Positions 1 to 5,389 of a stretch of 5,389 nucleotides of DNA are shown here, piece by piece. The notes under the pieces are model-generated. The model worked only from the letters and a program-made list of their open reading frames with translations. It had not been told where the DNA came from and did no database searches. The number at the start of each line of letters is the position of its first letter. Position 1 is the first letter of the stretch. Position numbers and translations under genes: made by a program. Source of the stretch: Mucilaginibacter sp. (GTDB lineage Bacteria; Bacteroidota; Bacteroidia; Sphingobacteriales; Sphingobacteriaceae); contig JACMRC010000042.1 of the NCBI GenBank assembly GCA_014376655.1, positions 1-5,389 on the forward strand, written 5' to 3'.

Positions 1-762
1 AAAATATTCGGATATGATCGGGTTGATGATCTTAAACTGATCATATCTCAGGTTATCTATCAATATAAAGAAAACCGGGCCATTGCCATCCAGCTTGGGG
101 AACACCTTCTTTTTAAATAACTGCGGCGAACTGGTTGGTGCCGTATCCGGGTTTTTAATCCAGTCCAGGTAATTACGCTCAACAAACTTGCAGAACTGGG
201 TATTGGCCTCGGCTTTTTGCAGGGTCAGGATCTCATGCATACCGGCATCTTCCAGCTGGCCCAGTTCCAGTTCCCAATAAATTAGTTTTTTGTAAACATC
301 AACCCATTCCTGGTGACTTAGGTTATCATTAAGCGTTATGCCTAATGTCCTGAAATCCTGCTGATAGGCCATTGTGGTTTTCTCGGTAACCAGGCGTTTG
401 TTTTCAGTCAGTTTCTTTATGGTAAGCAGTATTTGTTTAGGGTGAACGGGTTTTATCAGGTAGTCGCCAATTTTTGAACCTATGGCATCCTCCATCAAAT
501 ATTCTTCCTCGTTCTTGGTTATCATTACAATCGGCACATCGTTGTTGATGTTTTTGATCTGCGCCAGTGTTTCAATGCCGGTTAAGCCGGGCATATTTTC
601 GTCTAAAAAAACCAGGTCGAAATAGTTATTTTTGAAAGTCTCCACAGCATCATTACCGTTGGTTACGGTAGTTACTTTGTAGCCTTTTTCGCTTAAGAAA
701 AGTATATGTGGTTTTAACAGGTCAATCTCGTCATCAGCCCATAATATTGTGGTATCCTGCAT
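1..762 (-). CDS. porX: PorX-type response regulator with PglZ domain, N-terminal part (runs off left edge)
   Basis: This is a cytoplasmic two-component response regulator. In the Bacteroidota, PorX works with the sensor PorY and controls genes of the type IX secretion system. The 254 codons present start at ATG 762-760 (MQDTTILWADDEIDLL). A receiver domain spans about residues 1-120, with the acidic pair D10/D11, the phosphoacceptor D54 in VFLDENMPG, T82 and the K104-P105 pair. A helical linker covers about 120-215. The PglZ (alkaline-phosphatase superfamily) domain then begins with FFILIDNLRYDQF at about 232-244; D236 is probably a metal ligand. Family members are about 510-520 residues, so roughly half is missing beyond position 1. 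There is no DNA-binding domain in the visible part, as expected for PorX. The leader just before the ATG is A-rich, with no Shine-Dalgarno sequence. The gene is divergent from the HD gene. The combination of receiver plus PglZ makes the family assignment firm; the secretion role is from family knowledge. Confidence 0.93.
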   Translation of the reverse strand, partial: MQDTTILWADDEIDLLKPHILFLSEKGYKVTTVTNGNDAVETFKNNYFDLVFLDENMPGLTGIETLAQIKNINNDVPIVMITKNEEEYLMEDAIGSKIGDYLIKPVHPKQILLTIKKLTENKRLVTEKTTMAYQQDFRTLGITLNDNLSHQEWVDVYKKLIYWELELGQLEDAGMHEILTLQKAEANTQFCKFVERNYLDWIKNPDTAPTSSPQLFKKKVFPKLDGNGPVFFILIDNLRYDQFKIINPIISEYF

Positions 763-830
763 GGTGTTTTTTATAATATCGGTAAATAAATTTCGTTCAG
801 TAATTCAGCCTGTTAAAGCATAACTTAGAC

Positions 831-838
831 CAAACATA
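831..838 (-). promoter_or_regulatory. Candidate -7 element for porX
   Basis: Read on the minus strand this is TATGTTTG, an exact match to the Bacteroidota -7 consensus TAnnTTTG. It lies 69 bases upstream of the porX ATG, so a start of transcription near 823-827 would leave a leader of about 60 bases. No clear -33 TTG is seen at the usual distance (around 855-860). A TTTG at 854-851 is too close. Promoter function is inferred from motif and position only. Confidence 0.5.
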
Positions 839-859
839 GCGATATAACCCCAAAGCGGA

Positions 860-907
860 CTATTTGTTACACATGATGACGCAGTATTAACAAAAATTAA
901 CAAATAG
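860..907. repeat. 10-bp inverted repeat in the divergent promoter region
   Basis: CTATTTGTTA at 860-869 is repeated perfectly in inverted orientation as TAACAAATAG at 898-907, with 28 bases between. The right arm overlaps a short direct repeat, ATTAACAAA at 886-894 and 896-904 (10-base period). The arms sit just upstream of where the -33 regions of the porX and HD-gene promoters would lie, on their respective sides. This would suit an operator or shared activator site, but the AT-rich composition makes chance a real alternative. Confidence 0.35.
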
Positions 908-933
908 AAAGTACAATGTTTATCTTAATTTAA

Positions 934-941
934 CACTTTTG
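934..941 (+). promoter_or_regulatory. Candidate -7 element for the HD-domain gene
   Basis: CACTTTTG matches five of the six fixed bases of TAnnTTTG and is followed by C, as is the better element in front of lpxD. It would place the start of transcription around 946-950, shortly before the TTG codon at 960. No -33 TTG is obvious around 910-916. The element overlaps the upstream TTG codon at 939, which argues against translation starting there. Confidence 0.35.
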
Positions 942-959
942 CAGCGCATAAATTACACA

Positions 960-2195
960 TTGAATAAAAAGAAAATAATAAACGACCCGGTTTACGGCTT
1001 TATAAGTATACCTACCGAATTGGTGTTCGACCTTATCGAGCACCCTTACTTTCAGCGCTTGCGTTATATCAAGCAGTTGGGTATGACCCACCTGGTTTAC
1101 CCCGGCGCGTTGCATACCCGTTTTCATCATGCTTTAGGTGCCATGCACCTGATGAAAATGACCATCGAAACCTTACGCAGCAAAGGGAATGAAATAACCG
1201 CCGAAGAAGAGCAAGGGGTAACCATTGCTATTTTATTGCACGATATTGGCCACGGCCCGTTCTCGCACGCGTTGGAGCATACTATTGTCAAGGGCGTATC
1301 GCACGAGGATATATCTATCCTGTTAATGGATAAACTGAACGAACAGTTTAACGGGCAACTAACCACCGCTATCAGCATCTTTAAAAACACTTACGCAAAG
1401 CGATTTTTGCATGAGCTGGTATCAAGCCAGTTGGATATGGACAGGTTGGATTACCTGAATAGGGATAGCTTTTTTACCGGTGTGTCTGAAGGTGTTATCA
1501 GTTCCGACCGCATCATAAAGATGCTGAATGTAGTGGATGACCATATAGTTATTGAAGAAAAAGGCATCTACTCGGTAGAGAAGTTTATCATCGCCCGCCG
1601 GTTAATGTACTGGCAGGTTTATCTTCATAAAACAGTTATAGCTGCCGAGCAATTATTGGTTAAGATACTGGAACGCAGCCGCGAGCTGGTTTTAAAAGGC
1701 GAGAAGTTATTTGCCACGCCGGCGCTTAGCCATTTTTTACACAATGAATTGTCGTTGGAGGAGTTTATTAAAGATGGGCATTTAGAAATATTTACCCGGT
1801 TGGATGATACAGATATCCTGTCGGCAGTAAAGGTTTGGGCTACCAATGATGATTTTGTATTGTCTAAGCTTTGTACTGATTTTGTACACCGCAAAGTGTT
1901 TCATGTGGATATTTCCAACGACGCACCAAACCAGCAATTTGTAGCCGATTTGAGTAACAAGGCGATTACGAAATACGGTATCACCGAAAAGGAAGTACCT
2001 TACTTCGTTTTTACAGATTCCATACAGAATAATGCTTACCGCGTAGGCGATGGCAACATAGGTATATTGATGAAAGACGGCACGGTAAAAGACATTGCCA
2101 CCGCCAGCGATTACTCAAACCTTGAAGCCTTAGCTAAAACCATAGAGAAATATATACTTTGTTATAGTAAAGATTTAGTTTTGAGTAGTGAGTGA
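960..2195 (+). CDS. HD-domain phosphohydrolase (SAMHD1/YwfO-like)
   Basis: A predicted cytoplasmic metal-dependent phosphohydrolase of the HD superfamily, 411 residues from TTG 960. The frame is also open from another TTG at 939, adding 7 residues (MQRINYT). I prefer 960 because the conserved beginning is (M)NKKKIINDPVYGF and 939 lies inside a likely -7 element. No in-frame ATG precedes the conserved region. Numbering from 960, the metal site can be read as H57 (in TRFHHALGAMHLM), H94-D95 (LLHDIGHGPFSH) and D161 (SSQLDMDRLDYLNRD). The last motif matches the SAMHD1 stretch containing its metal ligand D311 and substrate-binding residues Y315 and D319, so dNTP hydrolysis is plausible but unproven. 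Alternatively it acts on another nucleotide. It stands 98 bases before lpxD in the same direction. The last codons (LVLSSE and the stop) lie inside a heptad repeat. No export signal or membrane segment is seen. Confidence 0.88.
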   Translation: MNKKKIINDPVYGFISIPTELVFDLIEHPYFQRLRYIKQLGMTHLVYPGALHTRFHHALGAMHLMKMTIETLRSKGNEITAEEEQGVTIAILLHDIGHGPFSHALEHTIVKGVSHEDISILLMDKLNEQFNGQLTTAISIFKNTYAKRFLHELVSSQLDMDRLDYLNRDSFFTGVSEGVISSDRIIKMLNVVDDHIVIEEKGIYSVEKFIIARRLMYWQVYLHKTVIAAEQLLVKILERSRELVLKGEKLFATPALSHFLHNELSLEEFIKDGHLEIFTRLDDTDILSAVKVWATNDDFVLSKLCTDFVHRKVFHVDISNDAPNQQFVADLSNKAITKYGITEKEVPYFVFTDSIQNNAYRVGDGNIGILMKDGTVKDIATASDYSNLEALAKTIEKYILCYSKDLVLSSE

Positions 2196-2268
2196 TGGGT
2201 TTTGAGTCTGACTTTGTCTAACTCATCACTCTCAACTCAAAACTCATCACTCACAATAACTACTCACA
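2179..2268. repeat. Palindromic array of 7-bp units between the HD gene and lpxD
   Basis: The right half (2221-2255) is five contiguous heptads: ACTCATC, ACTCTCA, ACTCAAA, ACTCATC, ACTCACA. After a 6-base interruption there is one more ACTCACA (2262-2268). The left half carries the reverse-complement type: TTTTGAG (2179-2185), TAGTGAG, TGATGGG, TTTTGAG (2200-2206). Bases 2188-2207 pair with 2235-2254 over 20 positions, 19 Watson-Crick plus one G-U, around a 27-base loop. A further 5 bp (2183-2187 with 2261-2265) form beyond a 6-base bulge. There is no U-tract after the stem, so a classical intrinsic terminator is not supported, although the hairpin could still end or protect the HD transcript. 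The left arm overlaps the last codons of the HD gene. Confidence 0.8.
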
Positions 2269-2280
2269 TTAAATAATTAT

Positions 2281-2288
2281 TAACTTTG
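2281..2288 (+). promoter_or_regulatory. Candidate -7 element for lpxD and the lpx genes downstream
   Basis: TAACTTTG is an exact match to TAnnTTTG and is followed by CGCCC and then the lpxD ATG at 2294. The spacing implies that transcription starts at or within a few bases of the ATG, giving a leaderless or nearly leaderless message. This agrees with the absence of any Shine-Dalgarno sequence. No TTTG -33 element is seen near 2256-2262, where the end of the heptad array lies. The element sits downstream of the palindrome, so the lpx genes would have their own promoter apart from the HD gene. Confidence 0.55.
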
Positions 2289-2293
2289 CGCCC

Positions 2294-3334
2294 ATGCAAT
2301 TTACCGCTCAGCAAATAGCTTCATTACTCAACGGAACCGTTGAGGGCGATCCGTCTGTGGCGGTTAACCAACTGGCTAAGATAGAGGAGGCTACCGCCGG
2401 TACACTTTCGTTTTTGGCTAACCCTAAGTACGAGCCGTTTCTGTATACCACTAACGCGTCTATAGTTATTGTTAATAATGACCAGTTGTTAGCCGATACA
2501 GTTAAAGCCACTTTAATACGGGTAGAGAATGCATATAGCTCGTTCTCTGTATTGCTGGAAGCTTACAACACTATAAAATTAGATAAAAGCGGTATTGAGC
2601 AGCCGTGCTTTATTCACCCATCGGCACAAATTGGCGAGAATGTTTACATAGGCGCATTTGCTTATATTGGTCCGGGCGTAAAGCTGGGCGACAAAAGCAA
2701 AGTTTATCCAAATACTTATATAGGCGATAATGTAACCATAGGCCAAAATACCACGCTGTTTGCGGGTGTTAAGGTTTATTTTGATTGTGTTTTGGGTGAT
2801 AACGTTATCGTACATTCAGGCGCTATTATAGGCAGCGATGGTTTTGGTTTTGCCCCAAATGCGGATGGTACTTACAACAAGATAAGCCAGATAGGCAATG
2901 TTATTTTAGAAGATGATGTGGAGGTAGGTTCAAATACCACTATCGACCGCGCTACAATGGGGTCGACCATTGTGCGTAAAGGTGCCAAGCTGGATAATTT
3001 ATTACAGATTGCCCATAATGTCGAGATAGGATCAAACACCGTTATAGCTGCACAAACCGGTATATCAGGTAGCACCAAAATTGGCGACAACTGCGTAATT
3101 GGCGGCCAGGTAGGTATGGTGGGGCATATCAGCGTAGCTAATGGCAGCCAGATCATGGCAAAATCGGGCATCAACAAGAATATAGTTGAAGAAGGTAAAA
3201 AATGGGGCGGTATCCCGTTTTTCGCGCCATATATGGAAAATCTGCGCATCGAATCGGCAGCATCACGCCTGCCTACTTTAGAAAAAAGAGTAATAGAATT
3301 AGAAAAAATAATTGCTGAAATGCGAAATAGTTAA
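2294..3334 (+). CDS. lpxD: UDP-3-O-(3-hydroxyacyl)glucosamine N-acyltransferase
   Basis: LpxD transfers an (R)-3-hydroxyacyl chain from ACP to the 2-amino group of UDP-3-O-acyl-glucosamine, the third step of lipid A synthesis, in the cytoplasm. The 346-residue product has the usual family length. Residues 1 to about 100 form the N-terminal uridine-binding domain (MQFTAQQIASLLNGTVEGDP start, then GTLSFLANPKY at 36-46). About 105-300 is a left-handed beta-helix of hexapeptide repeats (for example IGENVYIGAFAYIG). The C-terminal 30 or so residues form a charged helix (LEKRVIELEKIIAEMRNS). H241 in QIAHNVEIG corresponds to the catalytic histidine (E. coli H239), and H278 in VGMVGHISVANG to the second conserved histidine. 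The conserved HSGAIIGSDGFGF is at 174-186. ATG 2294 gives the typical N terminus. The gene is followed after 78 bases of repeat by lpxC-fabZ. It is intact. Confidence 0.96.
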   Translation: MQFTAQQIASLLNGTVEGDPSVAVNQLAKIEEATAGTLSFLANPKYEPFLYTTNASIVIVNNDQLLADTVKATLIRVENAYSSFSVLLEAYNTIKLDKSGIEQPCFIHPSAQIGENVYIGAFAYIGPGVKLGDKSKVYPNTYIGDNVTIGQNTTLFAGVKVYFDCVLGDNVIVHSGAIIGSDGFGFAPNADGTYNKISQIGNVILEDDVEVGSNTTIDRATMGSTIVRKGAKLDNLLQIAHNVEIGSNTVIAAQTGISGSTKIGDNCVIGGQVGMVGHISVANGSQIMAKSGINKNIVEEGKKWGGIPFFAPYMENLRIESAASRLPTLEKRVIELEKIIAEMRNS

Positions 3335-3342
3335 TTAGGCAC

Positions 3343-3406
3343 TGGTCATTTGTTAATTGGTGTCATAGCCAATCACTAATGACCAATCACTAATGACCAA
3401 TGACGA
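3343..3406. repeat. Heptad array with imperfect palindrome between lpxD and lpxC-fabZ
   Basis: Five contiguous 7-bp units run from 3372 to 3406: ATCACTA, ATGACCA, ATCACTA, ATGACCA, ATGACGA. This can also be read as two tandem copies of a 14-mer. Upstream, TGGTCAT at 3343-3349 is the exact reverse complement of the ATGACCA unit. The stretch 3343-3366 pairs imperfectly with 3379-3399: TGGTCATT with AATGACCA, then ATTGGT with ACCAAT, with small bulges. The array ends only 6 bases before the lpxC ATG and fills nearly the whole spacer, leaving no visible promoter or ribosome binding site. Folding could affect translation of lpxC-fabZ, but this is inference. Confidence 0.75.
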
Positions 3407-3412
3407 ACAAGA

Positions 3413-4825
3413 ATGAATATCAAACAAAGAACTATTAAGGCACCCGTTTCTCTTTCGGGATCTGGTTTACATACCGGCGAGAAAGTTATCATGACCTTTA
3501 ACCCGGCACCAGAGAATCATGGCTATAAATTCAGGAGGATTGATGTAGAGGGCATGCCTATTATTGATGCCGATTGTGACAACGTTACCGATACATCACG
3601 CGGTACCACCTTGTCGCAAAACGGGGCCAGTGTAAGCACAATAGAGCATGTTTTAGCAGCTTTAGTAGGCGTGGAGGTAGATAATGTGCTGATAGATATG
3701 GATGGCCCTGAAACGCCTATTATGGACGGTAGTTCTATCCAGTTTGTTGAAGCTATTTTAAGCGCGGGTTTTTTAGAACAGGAAGCTGACCGCGAATATT
3801 ATCATATCCCGTACAACATCCACTATTCTGAGCCAGACCGTAAGGTAGAGATGGTGGCAATGCCTTTGGATGATGATTACCGCTTTACCTGTATGGTTGA
3901 TTATAACTCGCAGGTATTGGGCAGCCAGCATGCAAGTATCTCGTCGATAACTGAGTTTGTTGATAGCATTGCTTCATGCCGTACCTTCTGCTTTTTGCAT
4001 GAGTTAGAAATGCTGTTAAAGCACGACTTGATTAAAGGCGGCGACTTAAACAATGCCATAGTGGTAGTTGATAAAGATGTTGACCAGGAAGAGTTAAATC
4101 ACTTAGCCAAACTTTTTAATCGTAAAGATATTAGTGTAGCCCCGCAAGGCATATTAAACAATATAGAACTGCGCCACCAAAACGAGCCTGCAAGACATAA
4201 ATTGCTGGATATGATAGGCGATTTAGCGCTTGTTGGCGTTCCGTTACGCGGGCATATTATGGCTGCAAGGCCGGGTCATGCTGCTAACGTAGCGTTCGCT
4301 AAAAAGATAAAAACGCTGATAAAAAAAGAGCGCAGTCGTAAGCATTTCAAGGTTTACGACCCGAACATGAAACCGGTTTATGATACCGTACAGATAATGG
4401 AGATACTACCGCACCGCTACCCGATGTTAATGATAGATAAGATCCTTGAATTAACTAAGAGCCATGTAGTAGGGTTGAAAAATGTAACCATGAACGAGGG
4501 GCTTTTTATGGGCCATTTCCCGGGCGCGCCGTTATTTCCGGGGGTGTTGCAGATAGAGGCTATGGCACAAACCGGTGGTATATTGGTATTGAATACAGTG
4601 CCCGATCCGCAGAATTATATTACCCTGTTCCTGAAAATAGAAAATGCCCGCTTTAAGGATAAAGTTGTCCCCGGCGATACCATTATCTTTCATTGTAATT
4701 TAATTGCGCCAATTCGCCGCGGCATTGCCCAGATGAAGGGTGTTGGTATGGTGGGCGAACGCATAGTTGTTGAGGCCGAGCTAATGGCACAAATAGTTAG
4801 AAAAACAAAAACTGAAGAAGCATGA
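3413..4825 (+). CDS. lpxC/fabZ: Bifunctional UDP-3-O-acyl-GlcNAc deacetylase / 3-hydroxyacyl-ACP dehydratase (LpxC-FabZ fusion)
   Basis: A 470-residue fusion known from the Bacteroidota. Residues 1 to about 315 are LpxC, the zinc deacetylase that commits UDP-3-O-acyl-GlcNAc to lipid A. E78-H79 stand in STIEHVLAAL, T191 in CRTFCF, H262 and D266 in ARHKLLDMIGDL, and H289 in ARPGHAAN. H79, H262 and D266 match the E. coli zinc ligands H79, H238 and D242. The shift of 24 reflects extra residues in the region about 205-250. Residues about 320-470 are FabZ, a hot-dog-fold dehydratase of fatty acid synthesis. It has ILPHRYPMLMIDKI at 331-344 and MGHFPGAPLFPGVLQIEAMAQ at 366-386, with the catalytic pair H368 and E382 spaced 14 apart as in E. 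coli (H54, E68). The linker is very short. One polypeptide may keep dehydration and lipid A commitment in a fixed ratio, since both pathways use the same 3-hydroxyacyl-ACP. No Shine-Dalgarno sequence is seen. The stop overlaps the lpxA start. Confidence 0.96.
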   Translation: MNIKQRTIKAPVSLSGSGLHTGEKVIMTFNPAPENHGYKFRRIDVEGMPIIDADCDNVTDTSRGTTLSQNGASVSTIEHVLAALVGVEVDNVLIDMDGPETPIMDGSSIQFVEAILSAGFLEQEADREYYHIPYNIHYSEPDRKVEMVAMPLDDDYRFTCMVDYNSQVLGSQHASISSITEFVDSIASCRTFCFLHELEMLLKHDLIKGGDLNNAIVVVDKDVDQEELNHLAKLFNRKDISVAPQGILNNIELRHQNEPARHKLLDMIGDLALVGVPLRGHIMAARPGHAANVAFAKKIKTLIKKERSRKHFKVYDPNMKPVYDTVQIMEILPHRYPMLMIDKILELTKSHVVGLKNVTMNEGLFMGHFPGAPLFPGVLQIEAMAQTGGILVLNTVPDPQNYITLFLKIENARFKDKVVPGDTIIFHCNLIAPIRRGIAQMKGVGMVGERIVVEAELMAQIVRKTKTEEA

Positions 4826-5389
4826 TCCAGCCTTTAGCATATATACACCCACAGGCTAAAATAGCCGACAACGTAGTGATTGAGCCATTTGTAACCATCC
4901 ACAAGGATGTTGAAATTGGCGAAGGCACCTGGATAGGGTCTAACTCGGTAATTATGGATGGCGCGCGCATTGGTAAAAATTGCCGCGTTTTCCCGGGTGC
5001 TGTAGTATCTGCCCCGCCGCAGGATCTGAAATACAAAGGCGAACCAAGTACGGTAACCATTGGCGATAATACGGTTATCCGCGAATGCGTAACGCTTAAC
5101 CGTGGTACCGCTTTAGATAAAAATACAACCACTATTGGCAACAATTGCTTGCTAATGGCCTATGTACACGTAGCGCACGATTGTGTGATAGGCGACAATG
5201 TAATAGTTGCTAACTCGGTGCAATTGGCCGGACACATTAATGTATACGATTTTGCCTTTATTGGTGGCGGATCATTAGTTCACCAGTTTGTGGAGATAGG
5301 TGCGCATAGCATGATATCGGGCGGATCATTGGTGCGTAAAGACGTACCTCCGTTTACCAAAGCGGGTCGAGAACCGGTATCATACATCG
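4822..5389 (+). CDS. lpxA: Acyl-ACP--UDP-N-acetylglucosamine O-acyltransferase, N-terminal part (runs off right edge)
   Basis: LpxA carries out the first, reversible step of lipid A synthesis: transfer of a 3-hydroxyacyl chain from ACP to the 3-OH of UDP-GlcNAc. There are 189 complete codons of an expected 255-265. The ATG at 4822 overlaps the preceding TGA (ATGA), which suggests translational coupling; a purine-rich GAAGAAG lies just upstream. The protein starts MIQPLAYIHPQAKI and is built of hexapeptide repeats forming a beta-helix. PPQDLKYKGEP at 65-75 matches the E. coli substrate-binding segment. H119 in HVAHDCVIG corresponds to catalytic H125, H116 to H122 and H154 in VHQF to H160. G167 aligns with E. 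coli G173, the residue at the end of the acyl-chain pocket. The C-terminal helical domain lies beyond the window. Hexapeptide proteins can be confused with LpxD, but the absence of an N-terminal domain and these motifs settle it. Confidence 0.95.
   Translation, partial: MIQPLAYIHPQAKIADNVVIEPFVTIHKDVEIGEGTWIGSNSVIMDGARIGKNCRVFPGAVVSAPPQDLKYKGEPSTVTIGDNTVIRECVTLNRGTALDKNTTTIGNNCLLMAYVHVAHDCVIGDNVIVANSVQLAGHINVYDFAFIGGGSLVHQFVEIGAHSMISGGSLVRKDVPPFTKAGREPVSYI

Noticed and set aside
851..854. -33 element for porX (TTTG on the minus strand)
   Set aside because: It is only 12 bases from the -7 element at 831-838, too short for the usual spacing of about 19 bases.
939..959. TTG at 939 as the start of the HD-domain protein
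   Set aside because: The codon lies within the likely -7 element CACTTTTG, and the seven extra residues do not resemble the conserved N terminus, which begins at NKKKIINDPVYGF. TTG 960 fits better, although 939 cannot be excluded without a mapped transcript start.
2188..2265. Classical intrinsic terminator after the HD gene
   Set aside because: The stem is long and strong, but no run of T follows on the plus strand (AATAACTACTC). The heptad structure explains the symmetry, so I list it as a repeat.
3369..3406. CRISPR-like direct repeats
   Set aside because: The units are 7 or 14 bp with no spacers between them, so this is a short tandem/inverted array and not a CRISPR.
4797..5144. Open frame of 115 codons on the minus strand, opposite lpxA
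   Set aside because: It lies entirely across the end of lpxC-fabZ and the start of lpxA, shows no recognisable motif, and is the expected antisense shadow of hexapeptide-repeat coding sequence. The same applies to the 125-codon minus frame at 2872-3249 inside lpxD.

Overview
The window looks like a chromosomal segment from a member of the Bacteroidota, most plausibly of the Sphingobacteriia (Mucilaginibacter/Pedobacter type). Four things point there: a PorX-type response regulator with a C-terminal PglZ domain, an LpxC-FabZ fusion protein, -7 elements close to TAnnTTTG, and the lack of Shine-Dalgarno sequences in front of most genes. The genus is an inference; the phylum is well supported.

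Layout. Positions 1-762 (minus strand) hold the N-terminal half of porX, which runs off the left edge. Positions 763-959 are a divergent promoter region with a good minus-strand -7 element, a weaker plus-strand one and a 10-bp inverted repeat between them. Then come four plus-strand genes: an HD-domain phosphohydrolase (960-2195), lpxD (2294-3334), the lpxC-fabZ fusion (3413-4825) and the first 189 codons of lpxA (4822 to the right edge). lpxC-fabZ and lpxA overlap by ATGA.

The three lpx genes supply the early cytoplasmic steps of lipid A synthesis. LpxA puts the first 3-hydroxyacyl chain on UDP-GlcNAc, LpxC removes the acetyl group, and LpxD adds the second acyl chain. The FabZ half is the 3-hydroxyacyl-ACP dehydratase, which competes for the acyl-ACP substrate used by LpxA and LpxD. 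All key catalytic residues that can be seen are intact. PorX regulates type IX secretion in this phylum, and the HD protein resembles dNTP triphosphohydrolases of the SAMHD1/YwfO type, with unknown role here.

The genes themselves are ordinary core genes. The least explained sequence is in the two spacers on either side of lpxD. Each is built almost entirely of 7-bp units, arranged in opposite orientations so that the spacer folds into a hairpin. The unit sequence differs between the two spacers. The first array runs into the end of the HD gene and supplies its last codons and stop. I found no RNA genes, CRISPR array, insertion sequence or prophage.
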